The position numbers were made by a program, and so were the translations under genes. DNA of 6,867 nt from JAAYBT01 sp964404395. GTDB taxonomy: Bacteria; Bacillota; Clostridia; Acetivibrionales; DTU013. Position 1 is the stretch's first letter. Every line of letters starts with the position of its first letter. Shown piece after piece: positions 1 to 6,012 of this stretch. A model generated the notes under the pieces. The model was not told where the DNA came from. It saw nothing but the letters and a program-made list of their open reading frames with translations, and did no database searches. The DNA lies in assembly GCA_964404395.1 (NCBI GenBank), contig CAYOKA010000115.1, positions 1 to 6,867 of the forward strand. Reading direction: 5' to 3'.

Positions 1-612
1 TATAATGATGTTGGTTCACAGGAAAGCCGTGAAGCAGGGGTATCGACTGATAAAAGAGTGTATTTTGATGACCTTGGAAATGTTTCCTGGGCAGCGGATG
101 CTATTGAAAACCTTGCAGGCCGAGGCATCATTAAGGGAGTAAGTCCAACCCATTTTGCGCCAAACAGAACGATTACCAAGGCTGAATTCACTGCAATTGT
201 GGTCAGGGCATTCGGTTTTAACACAGCGCCAATAGGTAGTATTGCAGATGTCAAATCAGATAAATGGTACTATAAAGAGGTTATGATAGCAGAAAATCTT
301 GGAGTTATTGCAGCAGATAGTAAAAACAGATTTTATCCGGAGGCTGCGATTACCAGGGAGGAAATTGCCATAATCCTGTTCAAGGCAATGGCGGCTTCCG
401 AGGAAAGCTTCGTCATACATGACAACTCAACTCTGGAGAAATTTATTGACAAGAACAACATATCTCACGACGCTGTGTCAGGAATGGCAACGTTAGCGGG
501 TGAAGGTGTAATAGAGGGCCTACCCGGAAATATTATTGGGCCGAAATATTCGGCAACGCGGGCACAGGCTGCCGTGATGCTGTTCAGAACACTGAGTAAG
601 ATACAGTACTAA
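1..612 (+). CDS. SLH-domain surface protein, C-terminal part (5' end outside the window)
   Basis: The frame is open from base 1 to the TAA at 610-612, giving 203 visible residues, so the gene starts upstream of the window. Three S-layer homology repeats fill the end of the protein: residues about 21-72, 80-131 and 146-200. Each carries the signature near its end (TKAE at 59-62, TREE at 118-121, TRAQ at 186-189) and the usual pattern of a helix, then G-(I/V)-I plus a F-x-P/N-like turn. Repeat 3 is the most diverged. Three C-terminal SLH repeats are known to bind pyruvylated secondary cell-wall polymer and hold exported proteins on the Gram-positive cell surface. The catalytic or structural part of the protein lies outside the window, so its actual job cannot be read. 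Residues 1-20 look like a polar linker. A GTG at 58 could be mistaken for a start, but it has no role here because the frame continues upstream. Confidence 0.93.
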   Translation, partial: YNDVGSQESREAGVSTDKRVYFDDLGNVSWAADAIENLAGRGIIKGVSPTHFAPNRTITKAEFTAIVVRAFGFNTAPIGSIADVKSDKWYYKEVMIAENLGVIAADSKNRFYPEAAITREEIAIILFKAMAASEESFVIHDNSTLEKFIDKNNISHDAVSGMATLAGEGVIEGLPGNIIGPKYSATRAQAAVMLFRTLSKIQY

Positions 613-685
613 GAAACGGTAACTGTCCAGATAGCCTTAAATCTTTAAGCATCAGGCTTGCTTCTTGGGCTGCCTGAGTAGTCAC

Positions 686-720
686 AAAAAAGGCTCGGCA
701 TGGCATACCGAGCCTCATTT
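686..720 (-). terminator. Rho-independent terminator after galM, possibly bidirectional
   Basis: A perfect 7-bp GC-rich stem (GGCTCGG at 692-698 with CCGAGCC at 708-714) encloses a 9-nt loop. On the minus strand it is followed directly by six T residues (A at 686-691 on the plus strand), the classic form for ending galM transcription. On the plus strand it is followed only by TCATTT, so it could also stop read-through from the SLH gene, but more weakly. Confidence 0.82.
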
Positions 721-778
721 AATAACTGTTAAGCTTAATCGCTTCTATAACTATCTCATCCATAACTACTGCTTCCAT
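719..778 (-). other. Possible 19-codon ORF between galM and its terminator
   Basis: ATG at 778 to TAA at 719 encodes 19 residues beginning MEAVVMDEIV and ending KLNSY. It starts 2 nt after the galM stop codon in another frame and ends just before the terminator hairpin. Its codons have a purine-first bias, which is why I list it. There is only a weak AGG upstream, at the end of galM. It may be a chance frame, a tiny coupled peptide, or the tail of a gene lost by deletion. No family is recognised. Confidence 0.15.
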
Positions 779-780
779 TA

Positions 781-1836
781 CTACCTGCAGGAGAATTTGT
801 AAATCGTGGTATGCCTATATTCATCCCCGGCTTTCAGGATGGGCGACCTAAAATGCCTATAGCTTAGGGCATTTGGGAAATACTGCGTTTCCAGGCAGAG
901 GGCGCTTCTTTTATTGTAAATCGCTCCGCCCTTGCCGTGTTCTCCATTAACAAAGTTAGCAGAGTAGAACTGCACCCCCGGCTTTGTTGTATACACTTCC
1001 ATGAAACGGCCTGTTTTTGCATCAAACACCTCGGCAGCCTTTTCAGGAGCTTCTCCGCTGACATTCAATACCCAGTTGTGGTCATAGCCCTTTCCGAAAA
1101 CAATCTGTTCATCCTTATCTTCGATTCTCGCCCCAACCGGTGTGAGAGCGGTAAAGTCCATCGGAGTATTCTTTACCTTCCGTATTTCACCTGTTGGAAT
1201 GCTCTCACTGTTATTAGTGGTGAAATAATCCGAATTTATTCTAAGCTGATGCTCCAAAATGTTTCCGGAAGCGTGGCCGGACAAATTGAAATAGGAGTGG
1301 TTTGTTAGGTTGACGACCGTGTCTTTGTCCGAAATGGCAGAATATTTGATTTTTAATTCATTATCCTCAGTCAGCGTATATATTACCTTAACATCGAGAT
1401 TTCCCGGGTAATTCTCTTCTTCGTCCGAGCTTCTGTACAGCAGCTCCAGTGATTGCCCGTCAGCTCCGTCGAGTATATTTGCATCCCAAACGACCTTGTC
1501 AAACCCCCTATCGCCACCATGAAGATGGTTATTCCCATCGTTTTTTGCCAGATTGTAGCTAGTCCCATTCAGATCAAATTGCGCGTTTTCTATTCGGTTT
1601 GCATGCCTTCCGATCAGGGCGCCAAAGAAGTAGGTTCCCCTGCAGTATTCATCAAGGGTATCATAGCCAAGCACTACGTCGTCAAGCTTTCCATCTCTGT
1701 CGGGCACTTCAATGGATACTATGGCTCCGCCGTAGTTCGTAATTTTTACCTTCATGCTATTTGAATTTGTGAGAGTGAAAAGCTCTACCTGTGCACCATC
1801 CTGCAAATTTCCGTAATGCTTCTTGTTAATCTTCAT
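781..1836 (-). CDS. galM: Aldose 1-epimerase (mutarotase)
   Basis: The enzyme interconverts the alpha and beta anomers of hexoses such as galactose and glucose in the cytoplasm, feeding the Leloir pathway. The product is 351 aa, normal for GalM. Family landmarks are all present: GRHANRI at 76-82, NNHLHGG at 102-108 with the substrate-binding His106, LTNHSYFNL with the catalytic acid His180, YDHNW with Asp252, and ETQYFPN with the catalytic base Glu316. I place the start at 1836 because GGAGGA lies 6 nt upstream. An in-frame ATG at 1857 would add seven residues that include this Shine-Dalgarno sequence and has none of its own. There is no signal peptide. No other galactose gene is beside it, so it appears to be transcribed alone, ending at the hairpin at 686-720. 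Residue roles come from known GalM structures; the alignment was made by eye. Confidence 0.96.
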   Translation of the reverse strand: MKINKKHYGNLQDGAQVELFTLTNSNSMKVKITNYGGAIVSIEVPDRDGKLDDVVLGYDTLDEYCRGTYFFGALIGRHANRIENAQFDLNGTSYNLAKNDGNNHLHGGDRGFDKVVWDANILDGADGQSLELLYRSSDEEENYPGNLDVKVIYTLTEDNELKIKYSAISDKDTVVNLTNHSYFNLSGHASGNILEHQLRINSDYFTTNNSESIPTGEIRKVKNTPMDFTALTPVGARIEDKDEQIVFGKGYDHNWVLNVSGEAPEKAAEVFDAKTGRFMEVYTTKPGVQFYSANFVNGEHGKGGAIYNKRSALCLETQYFPNALSYRHFRSPILKAGDEYRHTTIYKFSCR

Positions 1837-1949
1837 AGGGCATCCTCCGTTTACCATATTATTGTTAATCTTAATCCCTTATCTTAGATTTCGCCGCGGT
1901 TAAGTAAGAATTACGCGACCAACATCAGAGAACTATTAGCAACTATTTT

Positions 1950-1958
1950 ATTATATCA
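1950..1958 (-). promoter_or_regulatory. Candidate extended -10 promoter of galM
   Basis: The minus strand reads TGATATAAT, a perfect TGn-TATAAT extended -10 element. The -35 region is poor (TTGATT, 15 nt upstream), which extended -10 promoters tolerate. Transcription would start near 1943 and leave a leader of about 107 nt before the galM start. The site lies inside the apparent gene remnant at 1900-2156, so a chance match in AT-rich coding DNA is possible. Confidence 0.45.
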
Positions 1959-2049
1959 TGGTTTTGGACAAATCAATGATATAATTGCGCAACAGGTTGA
2001 AAACACTGAGGCTGGTTTTGCGAAAAGGGTCAAATTATTATGAATTCTG

Positions 2050-2078
2050 TTGGAAATACCCGGATAATCGCATATAAT
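2050..2078 (+). promoter_or_regulatory. Candidate sigma-A promoter for the 2177 ORF
   Basis: TTGGAA at 2050-2055 and TATAAT at 2073-2078 are separated by exactly 17 nt. Transcription would begin near 2085, about 90 nt before the ATG at 2177, and could continue into the immunity-like gene because no terminator is seen between them. The site overlaps the second half of the gene remnant. Confidence 0.45.
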
Positions 2079-2176
2079 GAAAGTAATGATGTATTTGCAT
2101 TTGCTCAAAGAGCAGCAAACATATTTGCAGTGATATATCAACGCGTGTGGTGTTAAAACAGAAAGAAGGCTAGACA

Positions 2177-2527
2177 ATGATAAGTGTTGAAAACCTCTAC
2201 CGCCGATATTTCGAAGGTTACGAAAGCAGACTGGCCGCACTTATAGAACGATATGACAATAGCCTGACCTTTTACATAAATGGATATATCCAGGATGTGA
2301 ACGACGCAGAGGACACGAAAGTCGGCGGGGGCATGACCTATATTGAATATGCTTTTGTCTGTATGGCGGCTCCGCTTTTGGTGGCAGCGTTCTGCATGGG
2401 CAAAAAACATTATGGTACTTTTTTCTTTTGTATTGCGGGCATGGGGACTTGTTTACTTGTAGCGTATATCAACACCTTTTTTGTCGAGTTTTATAATGCA
2501 GATATTATAAACGCCACAACGCAGTAA
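2177..2527 (+). pseudogene. Chimeric ORF: sigma-70 region 2 fragment fused to PrsW-like N-terminus
   Basis: This 116-residue ORF has two unrelated parts. Residues 1-46 (LYRRYF, ALIERYDNSLTFYINGY and the closing DVNDAED) resemble regions 2.1-2.2 of Clostridia sigma-70 family factors, where DAED normally continues into the core-binding and promoter-melting segments. Here it runs through six linker residues into Met53 and a hydrophobic segment like the first two membrane helices of PrsW-type proteases. The sigma factor lacks its regions 2.3-2.4 and 4, and the protease lacks its active site, so neither parent function should survive. A ribosome binding site (AAGAAGG, 7 nt before the ATG) and a good promoter remain, so a small membrane protein could still be made. 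The simplest origin is a deletion that joined two neighbouring genes. The sigma match is strong by eye; the PrsW match is moderate. Confidence 0.6.
2333..2527 (+). pseudogene. Truncated PrsW-like intramembrane protease, N-terminal piece
   Basis: From Met53 of the chimeric ORF, 64 residues form two membrane helices: about residues 5-22 (AFVCMAAPLLVAAF) and 30-50 (FFFCIAGMGTCLLVAYINTF), joined by a short basic loop. The GGCGGGGGC just before the ATG may be the old ribosome binding site. The frame stops at TAA 2525-2527. PrsW-family catalytic glutamates and histidines (the EExxK and later motifs) come after this point in full-length members, so the piece would be inactive. After the stop the same frame contains Met-Ser-Leu-Lys-Leu-Leu (2549-2566), which faintly recalls the M-K-L-L that follows the first catalytic motif, but this is weak. 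It could also be a different two-helix membrane protein. Confidence 0.45.
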
Positions 2528-2608
2528 CGGTGATGTGGCGCATGGCGAATGAGCCTGAAGCTTCTTAACAGCAATACTGCATCGCTTCTGCGAAATGTGG
2601 TAAAGTAA

Positions 2609-2642
2609 CAAGACAGTAAGATGGTGATGCAGCAAGACAGTA
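2609..2642 (+). repeat. 10-bp direct repeat, two copies
   Basis: CAAGACAGTA occurs at 2609-2618 and again at 2633-2642, 24 bp apart (start to start), in the gap before the immunity-like gene. The spacing is close to two helical turns, which could suit a regulator, but the pair may also be a small duplication scar beside the decayed genes. Confidence 0.3.
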
Positions 2643-2713
2643 TATTTGAAAATTGGGAGAGGGATTTATTTCGTGTTTTCAGATGTAGAAACAAAATTAC
2701 AAAAGGGAAATAA
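2621..2713 (+). other. Possible 30-codon ORF directly before the immunity-like gene
   Basis: ATG at 2621 to TAA at 2711-2713 encodes 30 residues, including QQDSIFENWERDLF. It ends 1 nt before the ATG at 2715, an arrangement that would allow coupled translation. There is no convincing ribosome binding site before 2621, and no family is recognised. It may be the tail of a gene destroyed by the same rearrangement that made the upstream chimera, or a chance frame. Confidence 0.2.
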
Positions 2714-2714
2714 A

Positions 2715-3248
2715 ATGTTATTTTCCCGTGACAGCCTTTGCTTACAGGGACTTATACAACTCATGCAATTACAAAAACATCGAACCCTTGTAATGTGGGC
2801 GCTAGACTGTGCAAAGATTACTTTACAACAATTTGAGGCAAAATACCCGGATGAACACAGACCCAGAGTGTGTTTGGAGCTTTGTGAGGCCTGGTCAAGG
2901 GGGAAAATAAAAATGCCCATAGCAAAGCATGCTATTTTAGATTCGCATGCAGTTGCCAAAGAAATTAATGACAATGAATACGGTGCTTTATGCCATGCGA
3001 TTGGACATGCTGGAGCTACCGTGCACGTAGAAACGCATGCCATGGGCTTGCCGATGTATGAATTGACGGCGACATTCCTTAAATATGGAAAAGACAATTT
3101 TTCAAAGCCGGTCAGCGAGAAGATAGATTACTACTATAAGCAACTCCTATTTTGGCAAGATAATACAGATAAGCTTGGACTTGCTTGGGCAGATTTTTTA
3201 TTGGATGATACTAGGCATAACAAGGAAATGCTAATAAGAGAAGAATAA
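2715..3248 (+). CDS. Putative immunity protein, Imm-5-like
   Basis: The product is 177 aa with no signal peptide or membrane helix, so it is probably cytoplasmic and all-helical. It carries the features of the Imm-5-like putative immunity family: HRTLVMWALDCA at 22-33, the YPDEHRPR segment at 44-51, AWSRGKIKM at 59-67, a His-rich helix pair HAIGHAGATVHVETHAMG at 94-111, and a C-terminal WADFLLDD at 158-165. The family is named from its association with polymorphic toxin loci; the biochemical action is not established. I chose ATG 2715, with AAAAGGG 7 nt upstream. GTG 2673 (after GAGGG) and TTG 2646 are longer in-frame alternatives, but they add only polar residues. No toxin gene lies beside it in the window, so it is an orphan or a recruited regulator. 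It may be transcribed from the promoter before the 2177 ORF. Confidence 0.75.
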   Translation: MLFSRDSLCLQGLIQLMQLQKHRTLVMWALDCAKITLQQFEAKYPDEHRPRVCLELCEAWSRGKIKMPIAKHAILDSHAVAKEINDNEYGALCHAIGHAGATVHVETHAMGLPMYELTATFLKYGKDNFSKPVSEKIDYYYKQLLFWQDNTDKLGLAWADFLLDDTRHNKEMLIREE

Positions 3249-3254
3249 GTCGTT

Positions 3255-3659
3255 CTATCGAAGCCCGTTCCCAAAGGCATTCATTCTTTGGCTGGGTTCA
3301 TACTTAGTGCGGTAGCAAGTACCATCCAGAAAAAGAAAGGTCCCGTATGCTCCGATAGTGCGGGTGGTTCCATTTTCCAGTGTAATCGTTGCCTGTACCA
3401 ATTGCCCAACATACTCCCGGCCGCTGTTATCTACCTGGTAAATTACGAACCCTTGCAAGACCTCACAAAGCGCTGCAATTTGTTCTGAGTCTGTCAGATA
3501 AATGGTTTGCTCCGGGGGGATGAGAAAGATCTCTGCGGATACAATCTCATGTGGGGAAAGCGCTTTAAAGGGTTTTGTGCCCCAAGGTTTCAAAATCAAA
3601 AGCACCGCCCCTAGTAAAATTATACAGATAAGTGAAATCAACAACTTCTTTTTATTCAT
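3255..3659 (-). CDS. Small membrane-anchored protein of the sigma/anti-sigma operon, unknown function
   Basis: This 134-residue protein has a basic start (MNKKK) and one hydrophobic helix at about 5-24, with no lipobox, so it is probably anchored in the membrane with the rest outside. The outer part (about 30-134) appears to be a compact alpha/beta domain, with the recognisable strings LSPHEIVSAEIFLIPPE at 34-50, YVGQLVQATITLENG at 83-97 and YRTKYEPSQRMN near the end. Similar short domains occur as hypothetical proteins in Clostridia, but I cannot name a function. Its ATG overlaps the end of the anti-sigma gene by 8 nt (ATGAATAA) and has only a weak, distant AAGG, so translation probably depends on the upstream gene. 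That linkage suggests a role in the same response, for example as a sensor partner or an output. The gene ends 6 nt from the convergent immunity-like gene. Confidence 0.85.
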   Translation of the reverse strand: MNKKKLLISLICIILLGAVLLILKPWGTKPFKALSPHEIVSAEIFLIPPEQTIYLTDSEQIAALCEVLQGFVIYQVDNSGREYVGQLVQATITLENGTTRTIGAYGTFLFLDGTCYRTKYEPSQRMNAFGNGLR

Positions 3660-5229
3660 TTTGCTTTACCGGCCTTATTTCCAAGTAATAACGCTCTATG
3701 GCAGGGTCAAGCGTGACCTTGCGCACGCCATTTGGAAGATCAAATCCAAAGCTTTGCCTCACAATTTCAATGTACTGAGTGTTTGTTACCTCTGCGCTCA
3801 GCGCTTCGAAGGACAAATTGCTTCCCAGACGTGTGACCATGTCATAACCCTGTATGCCCACATTGTCTGAGCCGGGGCAATGGAAATCATAGCTTGGTTG
3901 TTTGTGCAGGTAGGCCATGACTGAGGCACTCCCTCCGGCGGGAATAACCACGGGAAATTCTAGATAGAACACCCGGCCAAGGTTTTTGGTCTCGGAGATA
4001 ATATCCTCAATCATTCCCGAATCATAGCGGTCACGAACAGAGTCAGAGAGCAGTCCGTACTCCAGCATAAACTCGGATACTGCACCGAGGAACATCTCGT
4101 CGGACACGGCAAGCCCTTCGCCATCGCCGTATACTGAAAGAAAATTATCTACAATATCACCGAGCACATCGGATAAAATCTGCTCTGTCCGTGTGACGGC
4201 TACGGAAACACTGTCCAGCTCATTGCCTTTTTCGATGGCTCCGTTTTTGTAGCCCTGCAAGGCGTATTCTTCGATATCGTCACCAATCACAATGATATAT
4301 TTCTCGTCACTCTCTCTGCGTGTTTCGTTCGGCACAAAGTAGCTGAACCGCCGCTGTCCGTCCTCACCATATTCACCGCCGTTAAATCCGTAAAGCAAAA
4401 TAGTGGTTTTTTCGGGATTGATTGTAAAGGTGATTGCCTGCGATGCGGCGTCAAACTCATCAAGCGGGGCTTCAAAATCTGTGAAGCTGTAAACCGTCAC
4501 CGGCCGATCGAGGCTTGGGTAATCTACAAAAGCATTTGCCAAATAGCTACCGCTTTCCAAAAGCACTTTGTATCCTTTCCATGAGTCGAGATGTAGAATA
4601 TTCGAACTGCCCTCTGGGTCATCTGTGCCGTATACGCCTGTGAATCCGCCCGAGTATCCACCCGGATACAGCGTCGAGTAAACCGGCTCTCCATTCACCG
4701 TAATGGTGGGGATTTGTTCTGCAAGCTTATTAAAGCTGCCAGCGAAAGGGTAAAGGAGGCTTACTTTGCGCTCCTGTTCCGACTGATTAGAGAGAATATA
4801 GCTGTCCTGTACCTGTGTACCCCATACACGCAGCGAGTCCTCGCTGGCAAGAGAGAAGTCATAAGCGATATGGCGGTTGGCGGTAATCTCACTGTCTGCT
4901 TCGGACAGCGTAAGTGGGAATACCGGGCCCGCATAGGACATGAACGTCGTGTTGCCCTCTGTGTGACCGCTTCCACTGCCGCCGCTTCCCGCATTGCCGC
5001 CAAAGGGCAAGACGTTTTGCCAAAGCATGATGCTACCTATGCTTACGACTAAAACGGCGCAGGCGGCTATTGCAGCCCAAACACGCCATTTGGGACGGGC
5101 GGCTTTTAGCTTTGTATCCGGTGCTTTCTCTGGATCCTGCGCTTGCTCTTGATCCTGTACCTGCTCTATGAGGTCGTCCCGAATTTCCGTTATGGCGTCA
5201 AACAACTTTTTTTCTCTCTCGCGGCTCAT
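3652..5229 (-). CDS. Probable membrane-anchored anti-sigma factor with large extracytoplasmic domain
   Basis: The 525-residue protein has a short cytoplasmic N-terminus (1-48) starting MSREREKKLFDAITEIRDDL, which is typical of ECF-associated membrane proteins in Clostridia and is the likely sigma-binding part. Next comes a Gln/Asp-rich linker (22-39), one membrane helix at about 49-70, a Gly/Ser linker (78-89), and about 430 residues outside the cell. The outer region is rich in beta-type segments and aromatic residues (for example LLYPFAGSFNKLAEQ and YPGGYSGGFTGVYG), and is probably a sensing domain. I cannot assign it to a named family. There is no zinc-binding HxxxCxxC motif, so it is not a ZAS-type anti-sigma factor. 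The ATG overlaps the sigma stop codon (ATGA, 5226-5229), with AAAGGGG 7 nt upstream, so the two are co-translated. The anti-sigma role is inferred from this coupling and the topology. Confidence 0.8.
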   Translation of the reverse strand: MSREREKKLFDAITEIRDDLIEQVQDQEQAQDPEKAPDTKLKAARPKWRVWAAIAACAVLVVSIGSIMLWQNVLPFGGNAGSGGSGSGHTEGNTTFMSYAGPVFPLTLSEADSEITANRHIAYDFSLASEDSLRVWGTQVQDSYILSNQSEQERKVSLLYPFAGSFNKLAEQIPTITVNGEPVYSTLYPGGYSGGFTGVYGTDDPEGSSNILHLDSWKGYKVLLESGSYLANAFVDYPSLDRPVTVYSFTDFEAPLDEFDAASQAITFTINPEKTTILLYGFNGGEYGEDGQRRFSYFVPNETRRESDEKYIIVIGDDIEEYALQGYKNGAIEKGNELDSVSVAVTRTEQILSDVLGDIVDNFLSVYGDGEGLAVSDEMFLGAVSEFMLEYGLLSDSVRDRYDSGMIEDIISETKNLGRVFYLEFPVVIPAGGSASVMAYLHKQPSYDFHCPGSDNVGIQGYDMVTRLGSNLSFEALSAEVTNTQYIEIVRQSFGFDLPNGVRKVTLDPAIERYYLEIRPVKQNE

Positions 5230-5783
5230 ATTGCCACCCCTTTCTCTGTTAAATAGGTTCCAAGGCTTTTGCGCAAACGGAACATCTGTCCGGCCAGCTT
5301 ATTTGGCGTGGTGCCGCTGATAACGGCTAACCGCTTCAATTCCTCACCGTTCCAATATCTACGCACAAAAAGCAGCCGTTCCATATTGGAGAGGGTATCC
5401 AGCCAGTCGTTTATGTATTGGGAGAGTGCCCGCGCCTCCAGTATTTCCTCGGTACCTTCGGTATCGGGAATACAGTCTGAAAGCTCGGAAAGAAGCGTTT
5501 CCACCCCTGCATAACGTTTCTGCGCCCGATTATGGTGCCAGCGGTTAATGGAAAGGTTGCGTGCAATCCTGCCCAGCCACGCGCGAAAAGCAGTGGGTCT
5601 CTCCGGCGGGATGGCATTCCATGCCCTGTGGTAGGTGTCGCTGACACATTCCTCGGCATCCTCTGAAATAGATAGAATATTTATGGCAAGGCTATAACAG
5701 AACCTGCCGTATTTGTAGTCGGTTTCCCGAATCGCTGCTTCGTCACGATTCCAGTAAAGGCTAATAATTTCGTGGTCTTCCAC
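5226..5783 (-). CDS. ECF-type sigma-70 family RNA polymerase sigma factor
   Basis: The product is 185 aa and two-domain, the usual ECF size. Region 2 covers about 20-88: DAEECVSDTYHRAWNAIP at 42-59 is the region 2.2 core-binding helix, and RAWLGRIARNLSINRW at 67-82 covers the melting and -10 recognition helices. Region 4 covers about 125-180, with MERLLFVRRYWNGEELKRLA and a helix-turn-helix ending in FRLRKSL that would contact the -35 element. The sigma factor directs RNA polymerase to a stress or envelope regulon and is probably held at the membrane by the product of the next gene. I place the start at GTG 5783, because AGGAGG stands 6 nt upstream and homologues begin with MEDHEII. The longer frame from ATG 5843 would add 20 residues and lacks a site. 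It is the first gene of a three-gene operon; autoregulation is likely but not shown. Confidence 0.92.
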   Translation of the reverse strand: MEDHEIISLYWNRDEAAIRETDYKYGRFCYSLAINILSISEDAEECVSDTYHRAWNAIPPERPTAFRAWLGRIARNLSINRWHHNRAQKRYAGVETLLSELSDCIPDTEGTEEILEARALSQYINDWLDTLSNMERLLFVRRYWNGEELKRLAVISGTTPNKLAGQMFRLRKSLGTYLTEKGVAI

Positions 5784-5858
5784 TGCTCTCCTCCTCTTAT
5801 TGAGAAATAAAACACCTTCACTTATATAGACAGCAAAAATCATCGGATATTCGCCGCT

Positions 5859-5877
5859 TGTAAAAGTTTATTTTACA
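5859..5877. promoter_or_regulatory. Operator-like inverted repeat upstream of the sigma operon
   Basis: TGTAAAA (5859-5865) and TTTTACA (5871-5877) form a perfect 7-bp inverted repeat with a 5-nt spacer, 76 nt upstream of the sigma GTG start. The outer bases recall GlnR/TnrA sites, but the spacing is 9 rather than 7 between TGTAA and TTACA, so I do not assign it. A TATATA at 5823-5828 (minus strand) could be a -10 element, without a clear -35. Confidence 0.35.
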
Positions 5878-5880
5878 TAA

Positions 5881-5998
5881 GGCTTTTGCGATGTTACCTA
5901 AACAAAACTTAGCCGTACAATATATGGTGGCATACTATCATTTATACCCGCAATATATTGTGCAGCGGAACTCGAAACATGTGACATCGCAAAATGCC
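5881..5998. repeat. 118-bp imperfect palindrome, MITE-like element
   Basis: The two halves pair around a common centre at 5939. The outer arms 5884-5897 (TTTTGCGATGTTAC) and 5981-5994 match at 13 of 14 positions plus one G-T pair, and extend outward by GGC/GCC across a one-base bulge. The inner arms 5912-5925 and 5953-5966 match at 12 of 14, including a perfect 9-bp ACAATATAT. The middle of each half does not pair. TACAT flanks the element at 5874-5878 and 6000-6004, like a target duplication set 1-2 bases off the ends. On the minus strand, a short ORF (ATG 5985, MSHVSSSAAQYIAGINDSMP, 29 codons) starts inside one end. A miniature transposable element or an internally deleted insertion sequence fits best. 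The 72-codon plus-strand frame at 5891 is read as chance. No family is assigned. Confidence 0.55.
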
Positions 5999-6012
5999 CT
6001 ACATGAGAACTA

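Larger units (their letters stand above)
1900..2156 (+). pseudogene. Frameshifted remnant of an unidentified gene
   Basis: Two adjacent frames together give about 85 residues of protein-like sequence. The first frame runs from about 1900 to TGA at 2041 and includes the strings NYATNIRELLATILLYHGFG and VENTEAGFAKRVKLL. The second frame is open from 2010, is read here from about 2043 to TAA at 2154, and begins NSVGNTRIIAYNESNDVF. The change of frame falls near 2040, so a single inserted base would explain the break. Both parts show strong purine-first, pyrimidine-last codon bias. There is no start codon with a ribosome binding site at the left end, so the fragment is also truncated. I do not recognise the family. 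Promoter candidates on both strands lie within it, meaning neighbours may now use the decayed DNA as control sequence. The coding origin is inferred from composition and reading frames only. Confidence 0.45.

Noticed and set aside
652..677. TCAGGC/GCCTGA stem after the SLH gene as a terminator
   Set aside because: The stem is only 6 bp with a 14-nt loop and no T run follows on either strand; the hairpin at 692-714 is far better.
1956..2410. Minus-strand ORFs opposite the remnant and the chimeric ORF (1956-2240 and 2153-2410)
   Set aside because: They are antisense to frames with better codon bias and recognisable similarity, and lack ribosome binding sites.
3271..3291. CCAAAG/CTTTGG hairpin as a terminator for the immunity-like gene
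   Set aside because: The stem is 6 bp with a 9-nt loop, has no T tract, and lies inside the coding sequence of the convergent gene.
5784..5843. 20-codon N-terminal extension of the sigma factor from ATG 5843
   Set aside because: The AGGAGG site sits 6 nt before GTG 5783, the family begins with MEDHEII, and no ribosome binding site precedes 5843.
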